Positions 8,722 to 15,535 of a DNA stretch of 64,000 nt are shown here, in pieces (the first letter of the stretch is position 1; each line of letters opens with the position of its first letter). The position numbers and the translations under genes are program-made. Source of the stretch: Parvibaculaceae bacterium PLY_AMNH_Bact1 (GTDB lineage: Bacteria; Pseudomonadota; Alphaproteobacteria; Parvibaculales; Parvibaculaceae); contig CP126168.1 in assembly GCA_032881465.1 (NCBI GenBank), positions 62,001 to 126,000 on the forward strand, given 5' to 3'. The notes under the pieces are model-generated. The model was not told where the DNA came from and did no database searches. It saw nothing but the letters and a program-made list of their open reading frames with translations.

Positions 8722-9807
8722 ATGGGACCGGGCGTGAGCCTGGAGAGATATAAAGACCTCCTTTCAGACGCGGTGGACGCGGTCCCAAGCCCCTCGAAGA
8801 AGCTCCCAGACATCACTGACCCTTACGTTGCCCGCTCGGCGCTGCAGAAAACGCTGAGACGGGGGGATGTGGATCGGGTAGAGCAGGCAGCGTCATCGCT
8901 TCTGAATGATCCTCTGAGGCTCTGGAAGGGTTTGGCGGTTTCTGTCTTCGAAGACTTCGGGTTCTCTACAATTGACTTGAGGGGGCAGGTGGTTGCCGCG
9001 TGTGCCTCTAAGAAGGTGCGCTCCGATCTGGGCGGAGACCTGGTGGTCGCGCAGGCGCTTATCCATCAGCTCTGTGAGGTGCCTCGGGATCGACGTGTGG
9101 ATGAAACCTACATGTTCGCGGGCATATTCGAGAAAGACCCCCCATCACCGAGGGAGCGAAGAGGATGGTCTCCCGAACTAAGAGAATTGCTGGACTGCAC
9201 AGGAGACCTCATCCGGCGGTGTGAGCGTCCTGTTCCCCGGAGGACCTTTAAGACGGTTCTCGCGCGGGAGTGCGATGCTTTTCTAGTTGAGATGTTTGAA
9301 GCCGAGCGTATCGACGAGGAGGAACTCGCGATCTGCATCCAGGGCCGAAAGACCACTCAGAGTCTCCTTCCTGTGCTCTCTCCCCTCACAAAGCCAGTTA
9401 GTCCCCGCCAGGGGTCGTTCACGCTCACCCTTACCCATCCCGCGGGTATGTCCCGGGACAGGTGTCGGGACACATATGATGTCCCGCTCTATGCTCTCGA
9501 CGGATATACGCGGGCGGGGAAGCAGGCCCTAGAACTTCTATTCTGGGCCACCCCTCGTCTCCAATCGCTCCTGAAACCCCTTAAATCCCGATCCGCAAAG
9601 ATGAAGGCGCTGGCGGCACTCTTGTTTGTGGTCGAGGGAGGGATTTGCACGGAGGAAGTCTCAGACCCGCTCTATGACGAACTCAAATGCGTCTCGCGGG
9701 GGAGGTGGTCCGGATTGCCTGCTGAGGTGGTCCCGGAAGCGTTGGATGTGATGTGTACCGCTCTCCCTCATCTCAATCAGCTCAGACAAGAGATTTGGGG
9801 GTCCTAA
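8722..9807 (+). CDS. Hypothetical protein with a RarA/MgsA C-terminal-like segment
   Basis: A 361-residue soluble, helix-rich protein that I do not recognise by name. Residues 35-80 (ARSALQKTLRRGDVDR, then LWKGLAVSVFEDFG) resemble the oligomerisation tail of the RarA/WRNIP1 clamp-loader-like ATPases. There is no P-loop or AAA+ domain. It carries several arginine-rich patches and a central SRDRCRD stretch encoded by the second copy of the 24-bp repeat. Its stop codon overlaps the recombinase start (TAATG at 9805-9809), so the two are translationally coupled. ATG 8722 is the first start; GTG 8734 is an alternative. It probably assists replication or recombination of the element, which is inference from position. 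Confidence 0.55.
   Translation: MGPGVSLERYKDLLSDAVDAVPSPSKKLPDITDPYVARSALQKTLRRGDVDRVEQAASSLLNDPLRLWKGLAVSVFEDFGFSTIDLRGQVVAACASKKVRSDLGGDLVVAQALIHQLCEVPRDRRVDETYMFAGIFEKDPPSPRERRGWSPELRELLDCTGDLIRRCERPVPRRTFKTVLARECDAFLVEMFEAERIDEEELAICIQGRKTTQSLLPVLSPLTKPVSPRQGSFTLTLTHPAGMSRDRCRDTYDVPLYALDGYTRAGKQALELLFWATPRLQSLLKPLKSRSAKMKALAALLFVVEGGICTEEVSDPLYDELKCVSRGRWSGLPAEVVPEALDVMCTALPHLNQLRQEIWGS
9449..9472 (+). repeat. Iteron-like 24-bp motif, copy 2
   Basis: TGTCCCGGGACA is followed by GGTGTCGGGACA, identical to copy 1 except for one A/G change. It lies inside the coding region of the gene at 8722, and a partial third match (ATGTCCCGC) follows at 9478-9486. Confidence 0.7.
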
Positions 9808-11102
9808 TGTCCGATAATTCTCACTTATCGGACCCTCCCAATAGCAAAATATGTGTTTCTCAAATTGCAGACATCTGCAATTGCTCCTTAAACGCAAAAC
9901 AAAATAAAATTCCAGAAAAAGAGGAAACACAAGGTTCTCTCGCGCAGACCGGCACTCGTATTCTGGAAAATCCGGTGGATTTCTACCTCGCCAAATCTCA
10001 AGCACTGAATACGAGGCGGGCCTACCGCTCCGACCTGAAGCAGTTCAAGGCTTGGGGTGGTGCTATCCCAGCCTCCGCTGATCAAGTCGCGTCCTATGTT
10101 GCAGAAAATGCCAGCACACTGGCAGTCAGCACTCTTAAGCGCCGGGTGGCGGCCATAGCGTCGGCCCATACAGAGCAAGGTTGTAGCGACCCGACCAAGT
10201 CATCTCTAGTGAAGCAGGTATTGAAGGGGATCGAGCGGCATCACGGTGTGGACCAGAAGCAGGCAAGTCCGCTTCTGCAAAACCTGCTGGACCAGATCGT
10301 TGCGGCCTTAGGCGGGCACGACATTGATTTGAGGGATAAGGCGCTGTTGCTGGTGGGCTTCTATGGAGCATTCCGTGGGGCAGAACTTTTGAGCTTAAGA
10401 ATAGAAGACTGTGTCTTCGATGAAGACGGTGCTCTTCTCCAGATAACTAGGTCCAAGATAGATCAAACAGCCAAAGGAAGATGGATAGAAATCCCAATGC
10501 TGGGCGTTGAGATTTGCCCAACCACCGCCTTAAAAGCTTGGATTGCCAGATGCGGGTATGAAGCCGGTCCCTTATTTAGGCCGCTCAAGGGCGCTGTGTG
10601 CGGCAGGAATGAAGCTTTGTCGGTCAGATCGCTCAGCAGAATGATCCAACGGCGAGTCAAACATGCGGGTCTCGACCCTCAGGGCTATTCCAGCCACAGC
10701 CTCCGAGCAGGGTTTGTGACAAGCCAGATCAACGCTGGTGCGGACGTGGCGGCTATTGCGCGACAAACAGGCCACAGCTCCATCGAGGTTCTTAAGCGCT
10801 ATGACCGTCCTCTAGCGGCTCGGCTTTCGACCACCTCTCAGAGGCTCGGGGAACTTTTCCCCGGAGCGGGGGCGCACAAAGAAATCCGTGATCTGGGCAG
10901 ACAGTGCGCCGGCAAGGCGTTCGAGAACAGCGACCGTAGGGTTTTCAAGGCCTCGCTCCAGGCGGCTGACATAGGTTCTATCGATGTCAGCATCGACCGC
11001 CAAGGCCTCCTGAGAGATACCCCTCTTGACCCTGAGTTTCCTGAGATTGTGAGCAACGACACGCTGAGCTTGCATGCCGTGAAATCATCATCTTGTCGCT
11101 AA
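9807..11102 (+). CDS. Tyrosine recombinase (integrase) of the mobile element
   Basis: A site-specific recombinase of about 431 residues. A SAM-like N-terminal DNA-binding domain (residues 50-150) is followed by a catalytic domain with R190 (GAFRGAELLSLR), H297 and R300 (SSHSLRAGF), H323 (TGHSS) and nucleophile Y332 (LKRYDRP). The set is complete, so it should be active. ATG 9807 overlaps the previous stop. After Y332 about 100 further residues are read from DNA that also encodes an XRE regulator on the other strand, so the C-terminal tail looks like an antisense read-through extension. It would integrate and excise the AlpA/Rep element; attachment sites could not be identified. Confidence 0.9.
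   Translation: MSDNSHLSDPPNSKICVSQIADICNCSLNAKQNKIPEKEETQGSLAQTGTRILENPVDFYLAKSQALNTRRAYRSDLKQFKAWGGAIPASADQVASYVAENASTLAVSTLKRRVAAIASAHTEQGCSDPTKSSLVKQVLKGIERHHGVDQKQASPLLQNLLDQIVAALGGHDIDLRDKALLLVGFYGAFRGAELLSLRIEDCVFDEDGALLQITRSKIDQTAKGRWIEIPMLGVEICPTTALKAWIARCGYEAGPLFRPLKGAVCGRNEALSVRSLSRMIQRRVKHAGLDPQGYSSHSLRAGFVTSQINAGADVAAIARQTGHSSIEVLKRYDRPLAARLSTTSQRLGELFPGAGAHKEIRDLGRQCAGKAFENSDRRVFKASLQAADIGSIDVSIDRQGLLRDTPLDPEFPEIVSNDTLSLHAVKSSSCR
9809..9833 (+). promoter_or_regulatory. Perfect inverted repeat at the recombinase start codon
   Basis: GTCCGATAA and TTATCGGAC are perfect inverted 9-mers separated by 7 nt, beginning at the last base of the recombinase ATG. It could be an operator or an mRNA hairpin limiting recombinase translation. 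Confidence 0.55.
10812..11075 (-). CDS. XRE-family helix-turn-helix regulator
   Basis: An 87-residue Cro/CI-type DNA-binding protein. LRKLRVKRGISQEALAVDAD, then IDRTYVSRLERGLENPT, form the classic five-helix XRE domain over residues 10-65. The whole gene lies antisense to the 3' end of the recombinase gene. The domain match is strong and the orientation is opposite to the surrounding element genes, so this is a real gene and not a shadow. As in prophages, it probably represses genes of the element; the inverted repeat at 9809-9833 is a candidate operator but that is untested. Confidence 0.85.
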   Translation of the reverse strand: MQAQRVVAHNLRKLRVKRGISQEALAVDADIDRTYVSRLERGLENPTVAVLERLAGALSAQITDFFVRPRSGEKFPEPLRGGRKPSR

Positions 11103-11156
11103 TAAAACCACGGACTAAAGTCTACATATAAAAACGAGAGCCTGAGGAGAGAAGAA

Positions 11157-11549
11157 ATGGCGGGAATAGATAGATATCTAGCGGACGGCGAGATTCTTGT
11201 TTATGAGAGCCGGTTTGGGTTTGGTAGATTAATGGCAGAGATCATTCTCTTTGTAGTTGTGACTCTAATCGGCTTGGCTTTTGGCCCGGCCATCATCCTT
11301 GCGTGGGCGGGGTTTGTCTTCTGGGTAGTCGCCGACAGGAAATCCAATAAAGTCTACGTAACCAATAAGCGTCTGATCAGGAAAAAGGGAGCGGGTTCGC
11401 AAAACTTTGAAGAGCTACGTCTCGACAAAGTAGAATCAATCAAGAACGGTCCTTTGGGTCTTAGAGTGATCGGTACGGGTGCAACTGTTTTAAAGCTCCC
11501 TAGCTTCCTCAGCAACATTACAGAGCTAAGAAAAGCCCTAGCTGTATAG
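11157..11549 (+). CDS. Small membrane protein with bacterial PH (YdbS/DUF304-like) domain
   Basis: A 130-residue protein. A hydrophilic N-terminus (LADGEILVYESRFGF) is followed by two membrane helices (about residues 25-60), then a beta-rich bPH2-like domain with the familiar VYVTNKRLIRKKGAGSQNFEELRLDKVESI arrangement. The start has GAGGAGAGAAG upstream. Proteins of this kind are common accessory or stress-related membrane proteins. It is the last gene on the right side of the mobile island, and whether it belongs to the element or to the resident chromosome is unclear. Confidence 0.75.
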   Translation: MAGIDRYLADGEILVYESRFGFGRLMAEIILFVVVTLIGLAFGPAIILAWAGFVFWVVADRKSNKVYVTNKRLIRKKGAGSQNFEELRLDKVESIKNGPLGLRVIGTGATVLKLPSFLSNITELRKALAV

Positions 11550-11763
11550 TGGAAGCGGCAAGCCCCGAAATTGATATCGCGCAAGCCTGCGATAACCGAA
11601 AGCGGACTATTTTCTCAAGCTGTTGGACGGCAAAAGCTTTCTCGTCGCCCTGTCGGTTTTCTGCGCGCGTTGCAGTATTCTAGGCATCGTTTGCGGGCAT
11701 TTTTACCCAAATCCTGCAGTGATGATGAAATCCATGTTGGTGGCAAGATTGACCCGCTAGGTT
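11550..11763. other. Right edge of the island
   Basis: About 210 bp with no supported gene between the PH-domain gene and the priming transferase. A short open stretch (about 11607-11761, reading ADYFLKLLDGKSF onward in one frame) has no start codon. It could be the remnant of a gene cut by the island, but I cannot identify it. Confidence 0.3.
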
Positions 11764-13218
11764 CTAATGGGCGTTAGGGTGGATGAGACCACGGAACGGC
11801 GTGAGCAAGATGATTTTGATGTCAAACCATAGAGACCAGTTTTCGATATAGTGGAGATCGTACTCGATGCGTTTCTCCATCATTGATGGATCGCGTGTTT
11901 CACCACGATATCCGTTGATTTGAGCCCACCCTGTGATGCCTGGTTTAACAATGTGGCGCTTTGAATAGGAGCCAATCATCGCCGCATACATTTCGTTATG
12001 CGCAATGGCATGAGGACGCGGTCCAACAATAGACATTTGGCCTTTCAGAACATTCAACAGCTGAGGAAGCTCGTCCATGCTTGACCGCCGTAGTATGCGT
12101 CCCACACGTGTGATTCGGCTGTCGTTTCGGGTTGCCTGGACGATATGGTCGCCATCATCCAATGTGGTCATTGTGCGGAACTTGATGACGTCAATGATTT
12201 CATGATTGAAACCGTGTCGTCGCTGAATGAAGAAGACAGGCCCCTTGGATTCGAGTTTTATCGCTATGGAGACAACCAGAAAAAGAGGAGCAAAAAAGAT
12301 CAGAAATGCCACGGCCATGAGGCGGTCCTCCAACCCCTTTATAATGCGGTTCCACCCTAAAAAGGGCGGCGACAGCAGCACGGGCGTATTCACGGACCCG
12401 ACCTTTTCAGTTCTCAGGTGATTGCTCTTCAGGTCGAAAACATCTGGCGCAAGGCGCACAGAGACAGGTAGCTCCGCCAACATTTCGGTTACTGCCCAAA
12501 TATGCGCATCATCGTGATGATGTAGTGCAAGAATGACATCAAAGATTTGTTTGCCCTGTATGTCAGCTAGCAGGTCTTCCAAATTCCCTTGAGTAGGGAG
12601 TGTCGGGTGGTGATCAGGTGTGGAAAAAGGGTTGGTGTACACACCGACAATCTCGATATCTTCACCGCTATCTGTGAAATGGTCGACTAGCTGCCGAGCT
12701 TGCTCATTTGAACCTACAATTGCCACGCGCCGCACGAGAAATGGCGCAATAGACGGGTGTCTTATTGCTCCGTAAACAATTACCCGGGCAGCAAAAAGGA
12801 AAAGCAGAGCACTTGCAAACCAAGCTAGAGCCCATCCACGAGAATAGGTACCAGAGATTTTTGCAAGAAATCCGATAGTCACAATTGATAAAAAGATCAA
12901 TGCCCAGGTGGCTCCAATCTTGCCGATTACATCCCACCATCGAACTAGCCGACTTGGCATGTATAGTCCGCGCCGCCTGAAAACGATCATTGTAAGAAAT
13001 GCGCCAAGAGCTGAAGCGGTAAGCGTCAGCTGCCAACTACCAGCTGCAAAAAGGGAGAAATAGAAAAAGTGGCTGAGACAGCCTGCGAGCAAGATGGCAG
13101 CTCCATCGACCGCGGTCGCAACGTCAGCCACAATTTGATATGAAACCGAGCTGCTTGAGCGGTTCGTAGCACTTCGTGATGGGTCACTCTTGTGGTGAAT
13201 GTCTTCGGCGGCAGGCAT
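11764..13218 (-). CDS. Undecaprenyl-phosphate sugar phosphotransferase (EPS priming enzyme, WbaP/PssY-type)
   Basis: Polyisoprenyl-phosphate hexose-1-phosphate transferase that starts EPS repeat-unit assembly on the inner membrane. It has 484 residues: four N-terminal membrane helices (to about residue 150), a CoA-binding-like cytosolic domain, a reentrant or fifth helix near residue 290, and the catalytic bac_transf domain. Visible family motifs are KFRTM, SMDELPQLLNVLKGQMSIVGPRP and KPGITGWAQINGYRG. The fold matches glucose or galactose transferases of the WcaJ/WbaP group. It is divergent from the Wzy-like gene at 13440. Confidence 0.93.
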   Translation of the reverse strand: MPAAEDIHHKSDPSRSATNRSSSSVSYQIVADVATAVDGAAILLAGCLSHFFYFSLFAAGSWQLTLTASALGAFLTMIVFRRRGLYMPSRLVRWWDVIGKIGATWALIFLSIVTIGFLAKISGTYSRGWALAWFASALLFLFAARVIVYGAIRHPSIAPFLVRRVAIVGSNEQARQLVDHFTDSGEDIEIVGVYTNPFSTPDHHPTLPTQGNLEDLLADIQGKQIFDVILALHHHDDAHIWAVTEMLAELPVSVRLAPDVFDLKSNHLRTEKVGSVNTPVLLSPPFLGWNRIIKGLEDRLMAVAFLIFFAPLFLVVSIAIKLESKGPVFFIQRRHGFNHEIIDVIKFRTMTTLDDGDHIVQATRNDSRITRVGRILRRSSMDELPQLLNVLKGQMSIVGPRPHAIAHNEMYAAMIGSYSKRHIVKPGITGWAQINGYRGETRDPSMMEKRIEYDLHYIENWSLWFDIKIILLTPFRGLIHPNAH

Positions 13219-13439
13219 CGTTACTTATCAATATCCCTAGCCGTTTTCGGGAAAAAGGTGACTTTAGTAGACGAGGATGTGAATTTCACTATGTTTTTGC
13301 TAGTTCGGTGAATGGCCAGAAATTGATGGCTTGGCCCATGGATATAACCAACACGCGGGTGTCGAGAATAGTGGTATGAGGTCGTGGGTGATTGTTTCAG
13401 GTCAACTTGCCCATATTTTAAGCGACGGGGAGTAGGGTA

Positions 13440-14804
13440 TTGCGATCAGAGCGGGTTCTTTTCTGGTGTCTTTTGTCGATTGTGCTAATTGCGCCGCTTC
13501 CGCTAGGCAGTAATCGACCACTAGGGTGGTCCCTATTAGCCTTGGCTGTTGGAGTGCTTCTGGCAGCGTGGTCGGTCCATCACTTATACACAGGACGACG
13601 ACTTGCAGTCGATGTAGCCCTCATTAGGGTTCCTTTGGTTTTGTTTTTCATTGCATGCGCTTGGGTGCTGATTCAGCTGATTCCAGGCATCCCATTTGGG
13701 CTTGCCCATCCAGCTTGGCAGGACATTTCAATTTTCTTTGGGGTGAGCATCCCTGGCCGCATCTCCATTGACCCTGATGGTTCAATGACTGTGTTTATGC
13801 GATGGATGGCGTATGCCGCAGTCTTCTGGCTTGCGCTGCAGCTCGGGCGTGACCGTGCAAATGCGGGAATGGCATTGAGGGCTTTTGTCTGGGCGGGCGC
13901 CGCTTACGCATTGTATGGGCTTACAGCCTACCTAACCGGCGGTGAGACAATTCTTTTCTACAAAAAGTGGGCCTACCGCGAAGCACTAACGAGTACTTTC
14001 GTTAATCGGAACTCATACGCCACGTTTGCTGGCATGGGGTTGATTGTTGCTTTTCTACTGATCCTGAATGGGGCAAAGAGATACCACACAAAAGATCAGT
14101 CGCTGCGTCAGAAAATGCTGTTTCATCTGGGCAGGGCTGGACCAGCCCTGCTTTTTTTAGGTACGGCCGCTTTCTTGATACTTTCCGCCCTCATTCTTAC
14201 CGGCTCTCGCGCAGGAGCTTTTTCTACACTCGCGGCCCTGCTTGTTGTGCTGGTGTGCACTGGAGCTGGCAAGAGCAGACACAGATACGGCTTGGGTGCG
14301 CCAGTGGTCTTCTTTGGCCTGATGGCAATTGCAGTCTACGCGTTGAGCAGCGAATTTCTTCTGGCCAGACTAGAAAACGCCAGTCTTGGTGCGCGTCAGA
14401 TGACCTACCTTCAAACCATTGAGGCCATCACGGATCATTCTGTATTGGGATCTGGTCTGGGCAGTTTCGCGCAAATATTTCCTCTTTACAGAGCAGACGA
14501 TGCATTGGTTGCTAAGTTCTGGGGCAGGGCTCACAACACATATATCGAAAATATTTTAGAACTCGGTCTGCCCGCGGCACTCGCACTTTTTGTAGCGGTT
14601 GGTGCCTTGGCCGCCAGGTGTTGGCGAGGGGTTCAGGCGCGTTCAAGGGACCGGCATTTTCCGATCATGGGCGTGGCGGTGAGTGTCTTGGTCGGTCTGC
14701 ATTCTTTTGTTGATTTCAGTCTGCAGATTCCAGCCGTGACGATCGCCTACATGTTCCTGTTGGGCATTGCTGTCGCTCAATCATTCAGCAGTCGGAGGGC
14801 TTGA
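13440..14804 (+). CDS. O-antigen ligase/polymerase-like membrane protein (Wzy_C family)
   Basis: A polytopic inner-membrane protein of 454 residues with about ten to twelve helices and a large periplasmic loop. The Wzy_C signature is near VLGSGLGSFAQIFP and, after the loop, AHNTYIENILELGLPAA, with the conserved HN. This is the polymerase or ligase class that joins undecaprenyl-linked repeat units. The start is TTG at 13440, preceded by GGGGAG. Its end overlaps the convergent gene at 14781 by 24 bp. A second protein of this family lies at 18302, so one may polymerise and the other ligate. Confidence 0.87.
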   Translation: MRSERVLFWCLLSIVLIAPLPLGSNRPLGWSLLALAVGVLLAAWSVHHLYTGRRLAVDVALIRVPLVLFFIACAWVLIQLIPGIPFGLAHPAWQDISIFFGVSIPGRISIDPDGSMTVFMRWMAYAAVFWLALQLGRDRANAGMALRAFVWAGAAYALYGLTAYLTGGETILFYKKWAYREALTSTFVNRNSYATFAGMGLIVAFLLILNGAKRYHTKDQSLRQKMLFHLGRAGPALLFLGTAAFLILSALILTGSRAGAFSTLAALLVVLVCTGAGKSRHRYGLGAPVVFFGLMAIAVYALSSEFLLARLENASLGARQMTYLQTIEAITDHSVLGSGLGSFAQIFPLYRADDALVAKFWGRAHNTYIENILELGLPAALALFVAVGALAARCWRGVQARSRDRHFPIMGVAVSVLVGLHSFVDFSLQIPAVTIAYMFLLGIAVAQSFSSRRA

Positions 14805-15533
14805 TTCTTCCAATGCCTGTTTACGACGGATCCGTGCTGCACGTCGCTTGACGGTCTGAATGTCTACGGATGCTTCCTCAAGTAGCACCAGCAATTGCTG
14901 ACCCGATTTTTCGCTGATATCGACGAGAAGCCGTGGCCAAAGGTTTCGTTGGGACGCGCCGAAGGCGATTTGATCACGCACCAGCTGACGAATGGATGGT
15001 GGGAGATTGTCCCATTCCTTTAGGCAGAGGGCCATACGGAACCTAAAGAGCTCCATTTCGTCCGAACCATATTGGAAGGAGCGTTGGAGGGCGGCATACG
15101 AATAGGGAGAAAGTCCGTCCAACAGGTAGGAAACGTGGGTGTACCGCGTCCAAAGATAAGCATCAAGCGGTCGACGCTGTATCGCCTCCTCAACTTGTCG
15201 GCGAACAGCCTGCAGTTCTGCCCGCGCCTCGCTCGTCAGCGGCACCCGCGTTAGGCGATACGTGGTGAGATAGCTCAGTTGACTTTTGCTGTTCGCTGTT
15301 TCGACACCATAGGTGAGAGCGCGGCCAAGGTTCTGCTCTGCTCTGACCAACTCTTCGTCTGTCAGGTCTCTGCCCTGCTCAATGCCAAAAATGGCCGCCG
15401 CTGCCGGGAGGGCGGCAAACGCGACGAGGACTCGTGGAGCAGCAAGGGCGCCTAAAAGACAACCAATCAGCAACGCCGCCCATGCCGCACCGCTTGTACG
15501 AAAGGTCGTAAACATGCGGCGCATCATACCCAT
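14781..15533 (-). CDS. Hypothetical membrane-anchored EPS-locus protein
   Basis: A 250-residue protein that I do not recognise. A hydrophobic N-terminal region (about residues 15-48) would anchor it in the inner membrane. The rest is helical and reminiscent of TPR-like packing (EELVRAEQNLGRALTYG; AYLWTRYTHVSYLL), ending in a basic segment with RRAARIRRKQ. It begins 2 bp after the tyrosine-kinase gene on the same strand, so it is likely its operon partner, acting with the chain-length regulator. The opposite gene overlaps its 3' end. Confidence 0.6.
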   Translation of the reverse strand: MGMMRRMFTTFRTSGAAWAALLIGCLLGALAAPRVLVAFAALPAAAAIFGIEQGRDLTDEELVRAEQNLGRALTYGVETANSKSQLSYLTTYRLTRVPLTSEARAELQAVRRQVEEAIQRRPLDAYLWTRYTHVSYLLDGLSPYSYAALQRSFQYGSDEMELFRFRMALCLKEWDNLPPSIRQLVRDQIAFGASQRNLWPRLLVDISEKSGQQLLVLLEEASVDIQTVKRRAARIRRKQALEESSPPTAE

Positions 15534-15535
15534 GA

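Noticed and set aside
7201-11600. Possible attachment-site pair (GCGATAAGCGA near 7201 and GCGATAACCGA near 11590)
   Set aside because: Ten of eleven matching bases is too short to separate from chance, and no longer shared core could be found at the island edges.
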